A stretch of 64,000 bases of DNA from Advenella kashmirensis WT001 (GCF_000219915.2 NC_017964.1:2108001-2172000); one strand, 5' to 3'. Shown: positions 44,001 through 53,383, counted from the stretch's first letter. The notes: generated from the sequence alone by a model not told the origin. Numbers and translations: made by a program.

Positions 44001-45065
44001 CTACAGCAGCGAAATCTGCGCTGCAATTTCATCCACTTCAGCAAAAGCGCTAATGCCCAGACCAATAAGCCGATATAGCGTATGACGTTTATCGGCTTCA
44101 AGGCGGGCCAGCAGCGTGGCCGCTGCATGTCGCACCTCATCCACTGAATACAACGGATTGGAATAGGTCTGCGAACGAGTCACGATCCGGAATGAGGCGC
44201 TTTTAAGCTTGAGCGTGACGGTACGGCCGAACTTGCGTTTGCGCAGCACCTGCTCCCATAGTTTTCTGGCGATGGCATCCAGTGGATCCTGCAGTTGCAG
44301 ATAGGGCAAGTCCCGATCAAAGGTCGTTTCCGTGGAGATCTGCTGCGACTGCTGATTGGTATCGACTTCACGCAAATCAATGCCGCGCGCCAGTTCGAAC
44401 AAACGATGGCCATACGCGCCGAAATGATGTGTCAGCTCCCATTCACTGCGCAGGCGCAAGTCCGCAATAGTCTTCATTTGCAGCCGATGAAACTTGGCCA
44501 GTGTCACCCGCCCGACGCCGGGAATTTTTTCCAGCGGCAGATCCTGCAAAAACGACATCACCCTGGATGGTGGAACCACACAGATGCCGTTGGGTTTATT
44601 CCAGTCCGACGCGATTTTGGCCAGAAATTTATTGGGCGCCACGCCGGCAGATGCGGTGAGCGACGTTTCACGGAAAATGTCCTCCTGGATCCGGCGGGCC
44701 ACTTCTGTTGCAGATGCAATACCCTTGTGATTGACAGTGACATCCAGATAGGCTTCGTCCAGCGACAGCGGCTCAATCCGATCCGTGTATTGCTGGAAGA
44801 TACCGCGCACCTGGCGCGACACCTCGCGATACAAAGTAAAATTGGGCGCGATATAAATCGCATGCGGACACAGTTCGCGCGCGCGCCTGACCGACATGGC
44901 CGACCGCAAGCCAAATTTGCGTGCCTCATAAGACGCGGCAACAATCACCGAACGAATGCTGTCCCAGGCGACAACCACGGGCAGGCCTTTGAGCTGCGGA
45001 TTTTCGCGCAGCTCAACAGAAGCATAAAATGCGTCCATATCAATATGGACAATTTTTCGTGTCAT
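44001..45065 (-). CDS. dinB: DNA polymerase IV
   Basis: A 354-residue Y-family translesion polymerase. The opening HIDMDAFYASVE carries a metal-site Asp; the second acidic site is LSLDEAYLDVT; the helix-hairpin-helix lies around KIPGVGRVTLAKF; the little-finger domain makes the C-terminus. It lacks the C-terminal QxLxLF-like beta-clamp peptide in clear form (it ends AEVDEIAAQISLL). No LexA box is visible in the 80 bases upstream. Confidence 0.93.
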   Translation of the reverse strand: MTRKIVHIDMDAFYASVELRENPQLKGLPVVVAWDSIRSVIVAASYEARKFGLRSAMSVRRARELCPHAIYIAPNFTLYREVSRQVRGIFQQYTDRIEPLSLDEAYLDVTVNHKGIASATEVARRIQEDIFRETSLTASAGVAPNKFLAKIASDWNKPNGICVVPPSRVMSFLQDLPLEKIPGVGRVTLAKFHRLQMKTIADLRLRSEWELTHHFGAYGHRLFELARGIDLREVDTNQQSQQISTETTFDRDLPYLQLQDPLDAIARKLWEQVLRKRKFGRTVTLKLKSASFRIVTRSQTYSNPLYSVDEVRHAAATLLARLEADKRHTLYRLIGLGISAFAEVDEIAAQISLL

Positions 45066-45143
45066 GGATCCAGACGGTCAGTTCGTATTACAATTGTATT
45101 GTAGCGATTCCCGCCAGCCCTCATTCCAGGTACTTTAACTATC

Positions 45144-45275
45144 ATGCAAAAATTCGTCGCATTGACTGCCCTTCTCATCGCCCTGGCCGGTTGCGGTGTG
45201 CACCAAGGTCATTATAAGGGTGCTCCGGCCGTGCCAAGCGATGCGCCACCTCCAACTTCTTTGCTTTCTGAATAA
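45144..45275 (+). CDS. 43-residue small lipoprotein
   Basis: ATG 45144 to TAA 45275 encodes a complete lipoprotein precursor: MQKFVALTALLIALAGCGVH, with lipobox LAGC and Cys at residue 17. The mature part is only about 27 residues, ending PPPTSLLSE. It looks like the entericidin/small outer-membrane lipoprotein class (YifL-like), which often carry a short LxGC and Pro-rich tail. The next gene begins 3 bases after its stop. Confidence 0.72.
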   Translation: MQKFVALTALLIALAGCGVHQGHYKGAPAVPSDAPPPTSLLSE

Positions 45276-45278
45276 ATC

Positions 45279-45632
45279 ATGACTGGTGATCCTGGTATAC
45301 AAACAAGCCTGGTTCGGGCGATCCACAATGGCATTCAGGTGTTGGCGCAAGTCAATGGTCTGGCGCTGGACATTTATTTGATTGTAGAAGACGTAGACTT
45401 TGACCGGATTCCGGATATCCTGCCAAACGCGCGTTTTGAGCAGGACGGCCAGATCCATGTATCCAGCCTGGGCCTTGAAGACGAACCGGTGGAAGATGAA
45501 ATGGAATCCATTCTGGCCAATATGGACTCAGATGATACGGTTCTTTTTTTCTGCGCCGACGCCGATGCCTATGAAACTGCGCTTGACTTTATCAACTATA
45601 CCGGCGACCGGTCGTTCCTGCCGATCAGCTAA
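45279..45632 (+). CDS. acidic conserved-type hypothetical protein
   Basis: A 117-residue, strongly acidic protein (many Asp/Glu in residues 35-90), with no signal peptide or membrane helix. It starts 3 bases after the small lipoprotein stop, suggesting one transcript. Segments NGIQVLAQVNGLALDIYLIV and DTVLFFCADADAYETALDF suggest an alpha/beta fold. I do not recognise the family. Its last 105 bases overlap the open frame of the convergent helicase. Confidence 0.6.
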   Translation: MTGDPGIQTSLVRAIHNGIQVLAQVNGLALDIYLIVEDVDFDRIPDILPNARFEQDGQIHVSSLGLEDEPVEDEMESILANMDSDDTVLFFCADADAYETALDFINYTGDRSFLPIS

Positions 45633-48113
45633 TGTGGTTTCGTGCGCATGCAAGCGGCGGCCTGATCGTAATCGCCGAGCAATTTTAACTGCTAGGTTCG
45701 ATGAACATGAATGACCAAGCCGAATGATCACTTTCCACCGGCCGCCTCTTGCCAGCCTGCGTTTGTCAAAGCTGCAGACTGTGGCTTTATTTTCTTGCAG
45801 CAACTCCCTCACAAATACCGACCTTTTTTTAATGTCTTGCGGTACCAGCAGCCACACGTGCTTTCTAGCGCGCGTCAGGGCGACATAAAATAGCCTTCGT
45901 TCGTCTGCGTGCTCAAAGCACTCAGGCTGCGGCAAAAAGTGCTCTATCACCAGGTCAGCGTGCCTGCTTGAAGGAAAGCCGTATATCCCCTGCTCCATAT
46001 TCAGAATCAATACATAGTCGGCTTCCAGCCCCTTGGAAGCATGCACGGTGCTCACGCTGATCTGCAAGCCTGGATAGCGCTCGGCGTATGCGCTCAACCT
46101 GTCGCTATCGGGTAGCAAGTGCGCAAACCGCGCCAGAATAAGCACCGAGTCCTTTGGGGGTGAAGGCGCTGGCCCGTGGCCAGCGGTGGTTTGCGCGGGT
46201 GCCGCAACACAGGCCGAACAGCCAACTGGATGGATATCCGCGACTGCAGACATTAACCCGGTCGGCATCGTAAAGCCCGTCCGAGCCACAATCCACTTCA
46301 TCAGTCTGATGCCTGCTCTGAGCGCGAACGACACCGCGCAGGTGCTTTGAAAAAGTGTCTCCGGGATGTGGTCACCGCATTGTGTGACGTACATCCACCG
46401 GGTCTGCGCCTGCTGGAGCTTTGATAAGATTACCGCCAGGCCATCCTCCTGCCGGGCGACCGTTACCACAAGCCGCAAGTCATTGCTCGCTGCAAACAAC
46501 CGCTTACGGTTCTGGAACGGGTTTTTCATCAGGAACCGGCTACTCACATTACACAGCGCCTGATTGAACCGGAAGGTGCAACTCAAAGGTACGATCCGTG
46601 CCTGTGGATGCACATACTCTGAAAATTGCGTGCTGTAACGGATATCACTGCCCGCAAAACGATAGATAGCCTGCCAGTCGTCGCCCACGCAAAATAGCCG
46701 CAGATCCGGCCGCTGCCGCAGCATGGCAGCGATGAGCGCAAACCGCGGCATCGATATATCCTGGAACTCATCAATCAATATGTCACGCCAGGGAACGACG
46801 AAGCGACCTGAAGCGACATACTGCGTTGCCCGGGCGATCATATCGTCAAAATCAATTTCTCCTTGCGTCTGCAAACGCACTTTATAGGCTGTCGCCAGCG
46901 GCTGCACCAGCGCAGTGATATTCACCATGCGACGCTGTTCCCACGCCCCTTTAAGTTCAGCGCGCCTGGCGTCCGGACCCAACTGCGCCTTGCTTTGAAG
47001 ATACAGTGGCAACACAGTGGCCAGGCTATCGACCAAAGAGAACCAGCGAACAGAACCGACCAACAGTTGCAGGCAAGCGCGTTGCATATCCGCCCTGCCC
47101 TGTCTATTGCGAATCTGACGATTTGGATTGTTGTTGCACGCGGTGGCACCCCTGCCTTTGCACGCTGCTGTGCCACACTCAATTATTTTGCGGTTTAACA
47201 GCTCAACCAGTTGCCAGATGTCGAGCAGATATTCCGGTGCTTCCCAAAGAATAAAATGATGCGTGCCGTAATACTGGTGAATGCCGGCAAGCCGACGCGA
47301 CAGTGTGGCGGCAACGCACCGCTCGTCTATCGGCCTGACGCAATCGAACACATCAACATAAACATTTGCCTCCCGCAGATAAAAAGTGCTCTGATATGGC
47401 CGGCGCCTGCCCAGAAATACGGGGTATGGATAATGTTTTCGATATTCATATTCAATACCCATCAAGCACAGTGTATTGGCGACCAGGCAGTCAAACGAAA
47501 AACGTACGATATCGCCACGGACGGTCTGCAATAGGTGTGCAGAATTCTTGGCCAGATAAGCACAGCGCTCAGAAAACTCACACGACAATGCAAGCCCAGG
47601 CTCGATCATTGCAAAATACTCAAACAGCAAGCCGGCATATTGCGCCGATGTCGCGGCCAAGTGCAGCATTTGTTCATGAATAAAAGCGGTCAGCTTCTGC
47701 CGATCACTACACAGCTCAGTGAGCACAGGTGCCTTACCTTCGACTTCGCGTACGATACGCAAGCCCAGGCTGTGGAAAGTGCTTGCTGCAAAGCCTTGGA
47801 TCGGCCAGCGCGCAGCAAGCCGGCGCTTCAGGCGCGTATCAATTTCCAACGCTGCTTCACGGGCAAACGCCAGGCAGAGAATTTCATCAGGCTGAGCCAG
47901 CCCATGCGCCATGAGAAACGCAGCGCGCCCGGTCAGCGTGCTGGTCTTGCCCGTACCGGCGCCTGCCAGCACAAGCGTCGCAGGCGCATTCGAGATACAC
48001 GCCTGACGTTGCTCTGGCGTTAATGGTGTGCTCTCAATACTGTCGAACAAATCTGCATAGCGTGCCAGCCACGCCGCCGAGTTGTCGTTGTTAATGCTAT
48101 CCAATGGCTGCAT
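45528..48113 (-). CDS. HelD/UvrD-like superfamily 1 helicase with inserted domain
   Basis: An 861-residue SF1 helicase. Walker A is AGAGTGKTS near residue 50; motif II is ILIDEFQDIS; motif III is FCVGDDWQAIYRF; motif V-VI parts are STVHASKGLEADYV and RRLFYVALTRAR. This set matches E. coli HelD (helicase IV, 684 residues). An insert at about 205-300 (MGIEYEYRKHYPYP, TFYLREANVYVDVF) resembles the nuclease-like domain found in some UvrD homologs. The C-terminal 65 residues after FVRELLQENK are extra and overlap the convergent gene; a frameshift there is possible, so the exact end is uncertain. Confidence 0.82.
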   Translation of the reverse strand: MQPLDSINNDNSAAWLARYADLFDSIESTPLTPEQRQACISNAPATLVLAGAGTGKTSTLTGRAAFLMAHGLAQPDEILCLAFAREAALEIDTRLKRRLAARWPIQGFAASTFHSLGLRIVREVEGKAPVLTELCSDRQKLTAFIHEQMLHLAATSAQYAGLLFEYFAMIEPGLALSCEFSERCAYLAKNSAHLLQTVRGDIVRFSFDCLVANTLCLMGIEYEYRKHYPYPVFLGRRRPYQSTFYLREANVYVDVFDCVRPIDERCVAATLSRRLAGIHQYYGTHHFILWEAPEYLLDIWQLVELLNRKIIECGTAACKGRGATACNNNPNRQIRNRQGRADMQRACLQLLVGSVRWFSLVDSLATVLPLYLQSKAQLGPDARRAELKGAWEQRRMVNITALVQPLATAYKVRLQTQGEIDFDDMIARATQYVASGRFVVPWRDILIDEFQDISMPRFALIAAMLRQRPDLRLFCVGDDWQAIYRFAGSDIRYSTQFSEYVHPQARIVPLSCTFRFNQALCNVSSRFLMKNPFQNRKRLFAASNDLRLVVTVARQEDGLAVILSKLQQAQTRWMYVTQCGDHIPETLFQSTCAVSFALRAGIRLMKWIVARTGFTMPTGLMSAVADIHPVGCSACVAAPAQTTAGHGPAPSPPKDSVLILARFAHLLPDSDRLSAYAERYPGLQISVSTVHASKGLEADYVLILNMEQGIYGFPSSRHADLVIEHFLPQPECFEHADERRLFYVALTRARKHVWLLVPQDIKKRSVFVRELLQENKATVCSFDKRRLARGGRWKVIIRLGHSCSSNLAVKIARRLRSGRRLHAHETTLADRQERPVAGIVDKVKRSFIGIGVGAEKKNRII

Positions 48114-48443
48114 TCGATATCTTTGTTGATAACAAGCGAATGCCACAGATTAATGAATCCGAACCAAAAACAGGGGTTTTTGCGGGCGTTTTTATCCTCG
48201 CGTATTTACCAGCCCGCTTCGCAGGTCGCCCTGTGTAAATCGCCTGTCGTTGCCCAACACACCATTACGACCATCAAAAGATCGCCCAATAGGCCGTCGC
48301 GAACCCGACGGACACAACTCTCTGTTTTTAAATGGTTGATCACGCCCCTTACCCCCTGCCTTGGTCAGCACAGTTGCGCAGTTGACTCACCTGTTGCAGG
48401 CTGCGCGCGTGCAAAGCATACCGACAAAATCTATGCTTGAATA
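48114..48443. other. intergenic region without recognisable gene
   Basis: About 330 bases between the helicase start and a terminator. A plus-strand open frame from 48123 to 48440 is basic, low in family signals and has no ribosome-binding site, so I leave it out. Confidence 0.4.
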
Positions 48444-48480
48444 AAAAAACCGATAACGCAGCAACGTTATCGGTTTTTTG
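48444..48480. terminator. bidirectional terminator
   Basis: AACCGATAACG - CAGCAA - CGTTATCGGTT with A-tract before and TTTTTT after; 11-bp stem. It lies downstream of the secreted Pro/Gln-rich gene (minus). Confidence 0.85.
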
Positions 48481-48543
48481 TACAACGAGCAGGAGGATCT
48501 GAACGATGGCATAAACAACAACGGCAATAATAATGCGCGCTAT

Positions 48544-49027
48544 CTATGCCTGTCGATCACGTCCTTGGTTAAACGGCGTTATGCCGTCAGGCTGCAAGCT
48601 ATCAGGCTGTGGACGAGACAGATCCTGAACAGGTGCGCCACTGGTGCCCTGCTGCATTGGCACTGGCTGGCCCGGTGCAGCTGACTGACCAGATTGCGGC
48701 ATTGCTTGCGCAGGCTGGGAAATAGGTTGACCATCAGGGCCATACACCGTCGTCGTGCTGGTACCTGTAGGTGGAACAGAACCTGCTGGTACTGCCTGAA
48801 CCGGTAAATTCTGTTGCTGGGCCTGACCCGGCGTGACAGGTACCGTTGTCTCTGTCATGCGCAGCGTTGGCTCAACATACATATCCTGAGACTGCCAAGG
48901 CAGAACGGGTATCCTTTGCCTCGCCCAGCGCATGCCGGGACAGATTGTCAGATGGCGTAGCAGCGTGTACGTTTACTGATGCTGCAGTTGCGAGAACGAT
49001 CATAGCGGGAACGAGAAATTTTTTCAT
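48544..49027 (-). CDS. secreted Pro/Gln/Ser-rich hypothetical protein (one frameshift)
   Basis: ATG 49027 has AAGGGG upstream and encodes the signal peptide MKKFLVPAMIVLATAASVNV, cleaving near VHA-A. After NLSRHALGEAKDTRSAL the frame must shift (an extra base in a C-run near 48895) to continue QSQDMYVEPTLRMTETTVPV and a tail rich in Gln, Pro, Gly and Ser ending in QGRDRQA. With the shift the protein is about 160 residues and probably periplasmic or surface. No family recognised. Confidence 0.55.
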
Positions 49028-49283
49028 AGAAGTACCCCTTTAAAAGACATAAACAAAACTTATACGACTCTCATCATAACAACAGAATCACACTTGAATG
49101 TAACGGAATGCATACAAATCAAACATATCAATTCCCACAATGGGCAAATACATGCGTTCAATTCAATACGTTACAGGATATTCTTCTATTACTATAACTG
49201 AATTTAATTAAAATAAAAGTGCGTGATTAATAATCCGATACAATACAGCCACCAGACAATACAGCCCCAACAGGAGTTCGTGA

Positions 49284-49538
49284 ATGAAAAAACTGCTATT
49301 GATTCTTGTCCCTATCGTGCTGGCCGGTTGTGCATCCAGCGGGCTTGACGTGACAGATCGCGGCAATTATGGCGTCAAGTGTTCACCCGATGCGAAAACG
49401 CCACCGAACTGGGAAATGTGCATGCAGACGGCTCAAAAAACCTGCGGCTATCAGAAACCTGTCAATATTTCACAACACAATCCCACTGGTACTGGCACAC
49501 CAGAAGACACCTACTTCATCAATTTTCAGTGTCAATAG
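49284..49538 (+). CDS. small lipoprotein
   Basis: An 84-residue lipoprotein: MKKLLLILVPIVLAGCASSG with lipobox LAGC, Cys at residue 16. The mature part has four Cys (KCSPD, EMCMQ, KTCGY, NFQCQ), which could form two disulphides. AGGAG precedes the ATG at good spacing. The 256 bases upstream are AT-rich and otherwise empty. No family recognised. Confidence 0.75.
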   Translation: MKKLLLILVPIVLAGCASSGLDVTDRGNYGVKCSPDAKTPPNWEMCMQTAQKTCGYQKPVNISQHNPTGTGTPEDTYFINFQCQ

Positions 49539-50684
49539 GCGCCAGACACCATAGCGATGTCGTCTCTTGCGCGCGTGCCTCATGCAATGGGTCTGACCGA
49601 TCAGCCGCACGGGCGTGGCTTGGCTTGGCCTCGTAAACGGTAAGCACGCGCAAATCATTATCACTAAACAGCTGCGCCAACGCGTGTTCTGCGCGCAAGC
49701 CCAGCAACTGAGCCAGGTCAGACATGATCAGCCAGACCTGTCCGCCCGGCGCCAGATGTTCTCGCGCTTTTTGCAAAAGCCTTTGAGCATCTGTTCGCCG
49801 GGGTCATAGACGGCCGCATCAAGCGATGAAGTAACCTTGCCTGGTAACCAGGGCGGATTGCACACAAGCAGGTCGGCCCTGCCCTCAGGGAAAAATTCAA
49901 CTTGCCGTACTTCCACCTGATCGTTTAACCCTAACCTGTTCACATTGTCCCGCGCGCAGGCCACGGCCCGCGGTGAAGAGTCAGTGGCAATGATCCGTGC
50001 AATGCCTCGTTTGGCCAGCAAGACAGACAGCACACCCGTACCTGTGCCGATATCGAATGCACTGTGGCAGTTTTCCGGCAAGGACGCTTGCATGAGCAAG
50101 GCAAGATACTCGGCGCGCGAGGGTGAAAATACGCCATAGTGCGGATGAATCCGAAAATCACAGCTGCTAATAGGCACCCCTTTGCGACGCCACTCATAGG
50201 CTCCGACCACACCCAGCAATTCTCTTAACGACACCAGCATGGGCGGGTGTACAGCGCCGTACACCTGCAACAGCGCCTGCTCCCAGGCAGGCGCCCTGCG
50301 CAGTGCAATAGAATTGTCAGATTCGAGCCGGATTAGTAACAGACCAAGCAAACGTGCCCGCTGCGCCTGCTGCATCCGGTACCGGTGAAAGCGCGCAGCA
50401 ATTGGCTCGACATCAAGATCGGCTGCCGCTTTGGTCTTTCGATCCAGCCGGCGCCCCAACGCCTGCAGCAGTTGCCTGCCATTCTGGAAGTCACCGCGCC
50501 AGAGCAAGCCAATGCCATTGCGCATTTTTTTCAGTGCCTGATCGGCCCGCATCGTATCGTCTGCATACTCCACAGAGGTTGGGGCGGCAAAGCCGGCTTC
50601 TGAATGCCAGACAACCGTTTGCTCGCCATCAGGCAGGATCTGGCTCAACGCCTGAGTGCTACTCTCGGTCTGTTCGGTATTCAT
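49519..50684 (-). CDS. class I SAM-dependent methyltransferase, HemK/RsmC-like (one frameshift)
   Basis: A methyltransferase of about 388 residues. The SAM site is FDIGTGTGVLSVLLA; the catalytic NPPW motif (VCNPPWLPG) marks it as an amino/base N-methyltransferase of the HemK/RsmC/TrmN6 type. The N-terminal 180 residues form a helical domain of unknown role. One T is missing in a run at 49775-49778, joining QMLKGF to LQKAREHLAPGGQVWLIM. ATG 50684 has AAGGGAA upstream. Exact target unknown. Its end overlaps the small lipoprotein gene by about 20 bases, convergent. Confidence 0.82.
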
Positions 50685-51096
50685 TGATTCAATTCCCTTA
50701 GAATTACATATGCTGCTTGTGTGGCGCCGGCCCAACGACTGTTATGTTTGTTCTCGTGTTAGCCGCAAGCGGCGAACAAAGCGCGTGCACCCACCAGCGC
50801 CCGAACGCCTAATTGGCATCGTCCTACCGGGTAAACAAGGCATTGTGCCACAAAACAAGCCGGATCCCTCCTTTGCATCGCGCGCTACCTCACGGTCTTG
50901 GCCGCGTGCTCAACACGGCTATCGAGCTGGGTAAGCAGTTGCAATTTTGTTTTGCCTTCTTGGTCTGGAGGGTGAATGCCGTAGGCGAGCCGTTACTTAC
51001 AGAACACTGAATAAATTCATGATAAATTATCAAAGTGATTCTCGCGCCAGGCATCAGATCGTTGCTTTGCCATCATTTTTTTCAGGAGTATATTGA
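50685..51096. other. intergenic region without recognisable gene
   Basis: About 410 bases between divergent methyltransferase and yceI genes. Open frames are short and lack ribosome-binding sites. TTTTTTTCAGGAG just before 51097 is the yceI ribosome-binding region. Nothing else recognised. Confidence 0.5.
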
Positions 51097-51681
51097 ATGA
51101 CCTCTGTATTACGTAATACCGCCCTGTCTGCCGCCCTGCTTTGCGGTATCGCCGGCACGGCCCATGCTGAAACGGCAAACTACGAAGTAGAACCGACCCA
51201 CACATTTGTGACCGTGGAAGTCATGCATTTCAAGACGTCCACATTGCGCATTCGCTTTGATGATGTCCAGGGCACCATTGCCGCCGATGCCAAGCAAAAC
51301 AAGGGTAGCGCCGATATCAAAATAAAAGCCGGCTCGGTCAATTCAGGCACCAAGGATTTCGATGATCATTTGAAGTCTGCCGATTTTTTCAACGCCGAAA
51401 AATATCCGGAAATAACGTTTGCCGGGAAGTCGTTTGAATACAAGAATGACAAACTGGCCACGGTAGGTGGTGACCTGACTCTGCTGGGCCAGACTCATCC
51501 GGTGACGCTCAAAAACACCAATTACAATTGCTATTTCCAGCCCGTACTGAAAAAGAACATCTGCGGCGGTGATTTCGAAACCACGATCAAACGCTCGGAA
51601 TGGGGCATGAACTGGGGTATCGACATGGGCATTCCAGACGAGGTAAAAATATTGGTTCAGATCGAAGCCATCGTCAAATAA
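51097..51681 (+). CDS. YceI-family periplasmic lipocalin-like protein
   Basis: A 194-residue protein with a Sec signal (cleavage near AHA-ET) and a YceI beta-barrel that binds polyisoprenoid lipids. Features: YEVEPTHTFVTVEVMHFK, RFDDVQGTIAAD, HLKSADFFNAEKYPEITF, LTLLGQTHPVTL and the end GMNWGIDMGIPDEVKI. YceI proteins are linked to isoprenoid quinone handling and osmotic or pH stress. A terminator follows, so it is monocistronic. Confidence 0.93.
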   Translation: MTSVLRNTALSAALLCGIAGTAHAETANYEVEPTHTFVTVEVMHFKTSTLRIRFDDVQGTIAADAKQNKGSADIKIKAGSVNSGTKDFDDHLKSADFFNAEKYPEITFAGKSFEYKNDKLATVGGDLTLLGQTHPVTLKNTNYNCYFQPVLKKNICGGDFETTIKRSEWGMNWGIDMGIPDEVKILVQIEAIVK

Positions 51682-52068
51682 CAAGTGACGTATTTTCCTG
51701 TGAACAACAGGGGAACTCAAATAGCCGGGCCAGGCAAAGTTATTGCTGCATTTCTTGCGCTTGACGGGTAGTTCTGCAATGGCCGCCGATGACATCGGTG
51801 GCCATTTTTATGCAACTACTGTTCTCTGATTACGCTCTCATTTGTACCGCGCTGCCTCCCCTCTTTCTGTTTTCTCCTTTCCTCTCTTTTTTTGGCTGCA
51901 TCTTTTCTCGAGACTCTCCTGTTATATCCGTCACAGGATCACTGCCAGTGCCTGGGTTGCTGGTCCGCTGCAAGGCAGCCAAATTTCATCATAATATTTC
52001 TCTTTGTATCAATTCTAAAGTTGTATATACTTTTGCGCAGGCGGGTTCCCCTCTTTAGCTAACGTTTT
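51682..52068. other. intergenic region, terminator and pyrimidine-rich tract
   Basis: No gene seen in the roughly 400 bases after yceI. It contains the yceI terminator and a C/T-rich stretch at about 51856-51894. Confidence 0.5.
51779..51810 (+). terminator. terminator after yceI
   Basis: 12-bp stem ATGGCCGCCGAT / ATCGGTGGCCAT with one G-T pair and a 3-base loop, followed by TTTTTA. Confidence 0.85.
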
Positions 52069-52089
52069 TTGCTTCAGGAAAATTCGAAC

Positions 52090-52506
52090 ATGACTTCATT
52101 AGTGAAAAAAACAGCCGTTATCACAACCTTAATTTTGTTGGCAGCCTGCTCGTTTAGCCAGAGTGATCCCTATGCTGAGTTCAAGGCACAAGAGCTGGAA
52201 TCGGACAAAGCCATAACCGCAACGGCAGCAGCCTTCGCCGATAAATACCCACCCGCTTCGGTAAGCCGCTGCGAAGTCATGACACATGAATCCTACGAGA
52301 AAGGAACGCGCTGCTATCGGGTGATCAATCGCAATTGGGAGCGTGACTACAAGCAGGCATATGACAATGCTGACAAGCGTACCCGCCCCGTGTTAAAACG
52401 ATACCATTCCAGTTTCTCTTCGTATTACCTGGCTCCCACAACCCCGGCCAGGCAAAGAGCCGCTGAACGGGCTTATGAACAACTACAGCGTCGCATCGGC
52501 TCCTGA
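52090..52506 (+). CDS. lipoprotein of unknown function
   Basis: A 138-residue lipoprotein. MTSLVKKTAVITTLILLAAC gives a lipobox LAAC with Cys at residue 20. ATG 52090 has AGGAAA 9 bases upstream; ATG-like starts earlier in frame lack support. The mature part is charged and helical, with two Cys (SRCEVMTH, GTRCYRV) that may pair. The end RQRAAERAYEQLQRRIGS is amphipathic. No family recognised. Confidence 0.75.
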   Translation: MTSLVKKTAVITTLILLAACSFSQSDPYAEFKAQELESDKAITATAAAFADKYPPASVSRCEVMTHESYEKGTRCYRVINRNWERDYKQAYDNADKRTRPVLKRYHSSFSSYYLAPTTPARQRAAERAYEQLQRRIGS

Positions 52507-52586
52507 CCCCGCAGGCCAGGCGGGCTGAATGCACTAAACCATGCAGTCTGCCAAAGCCAACGGTTGCAATATACAAGGAGCGATCA

Positions 52587-52937
52587 ATGTCATATCTAGG
52601 AAGCTGCCATTGCGGCACAGTCACTTTTACGGTCAATGCTGAAATACCCAGCCAGGCAATTAGTTGCAACTGCTCCATCTGCAGGCGTACCGGCTCACTC
52701 CTGACCTTCGTGCCCGCCGACCAGTTTGAGTTAAATAGCGGCAACGATCAGCTAAAGACCTACGAATTCAATAAACACAAGATTCAGCATCAATTCTGCC
52801 AGCGCTGCGGTATCCAGTCATTTTCCAGCGGGCTGCTGCCCGATGGTACCCGCAGCTATGCCGTCAATTTGCGCTGTGTGCCTGAAGCAGACCTGGATGC
52901 GCTTGAGCTCCAGCATTTTGACGGGGCATCCGCTTAA
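52587..52937 (+). CDS. GFA-domain protein (CENP-V/glutathione-dependent formaldehyde-activating type)
   Basis: A 116-residue GFA-fold zinc protein. Zinc ligands: Cys in GSCHCGTV (residues 7 and 9), CNCSIC (28, 30 and 33) and CQRCG (72 and 75). Many GFA-domain proteins lack formaldehyde activity, so the name is a fold name only. AAGGAG lies 9 bases before the ATG. Confidence 0.88.
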   Translation: MSYLGSCHCGTVTFTVNAEIPSQAISCNCSICRRTGSLLTFVPADQFELNSGNDQLKTYEFNKHKIQHQFCQRCGIQSFSSGLLPDGTRSYAVNLRCVPEADLDALELQHFDGASA

Positions 52938-53044
52938 CATCGTTTGCAGGTGTTGAATTTTCTATCACTCCTGAATTGAATCTACACCTGCACGATATTA
53001 GCTGCCAATATTATTAGGCACAAAAAAATCAAACAATAAGACAG

Positions 53045-53092
53045 TGGCCAACAAAAAGGACATGCGATTTTCTGTAAGTTTTTTGTTGGCCA
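53045..53092. repeat. 13-bp inverted repeat
   Basis: TGGCCAACAAAAA and TTTTTGTTGGCCA, perfect arms around a 22-base loop. The A/T parts are inside the stem, unlike a standard terminator. It lies after the GFA gene. Confidence 0.6.
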
Positions 53093-53194
53093 GAGCCGAA
53101 GGATTCAAACCATCTCATCTTGCGCGACATGCAAGTGTCCCTCCTGCACGAACAAGCCATCTTGTGACAATGCTCGCGACCAAATCGAACACTC

Positions 53195-53216
53195 GTGCTC
53201 AAATAAATTTGAGCAC
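53195..53216. promoter_or_regulatory. perfect palindrome, candidate operator
   Basis: Arms GTGCTCAAAT and ATTTGAGCAC flank the bases AA: 10 bp on each side with no mismatch, 168 bases before the operon's first ATG. Symmetry of this length by chance is improbable, and the position suits an operator for a dimeric regulator. The regulator is not in the window. Confidence 0.55.
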
Positions 53217-53383
53217 AACACCCGGGCTTTTATCACACTAATGATTATCGCAGCGCACGTTACAGCCTGAGGATACTTATTCAAGTCATCAATACGTAAC
53301 CCAAATGTCATTGCGACGACTTTTGGTCTGGCTACACTCCCCGCTTTCAATCGCTACACGTAGCAAAGCAGAGAACACATACC

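Larger units (their letters stand above)
52938..53383. other. intergenic region upstream of the transporter operon
   Basis: About 445 bases with no convincing gene. It holds an inverted repeat at 53045-53092 and a perfect palindrome at 53195-53216, the likely regulatory zone of the operon that follows. Minus- and plus-strand open frames here (up to 80 codons) show no family features. Confidence 0.5.

Noticed and set aside
45066..45143. LexA box before dinB
   Set aside because: No CTGT-N8-ACAG-type site in the interval.
48123..48440. Plus-strand hypothetical gene of 105 codons
   Set aside because: No ribosome-binding site, atypical composition and no recognisable feature; probably noise.
53085..53160. 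tRNA-like T-arm on the minus strand (GGTTTGAATCC ... GGCCA)
   Set aside because: The T-stem has a mismatch and no matching acceptor, D- or anticodon arms are found at the right spacing.
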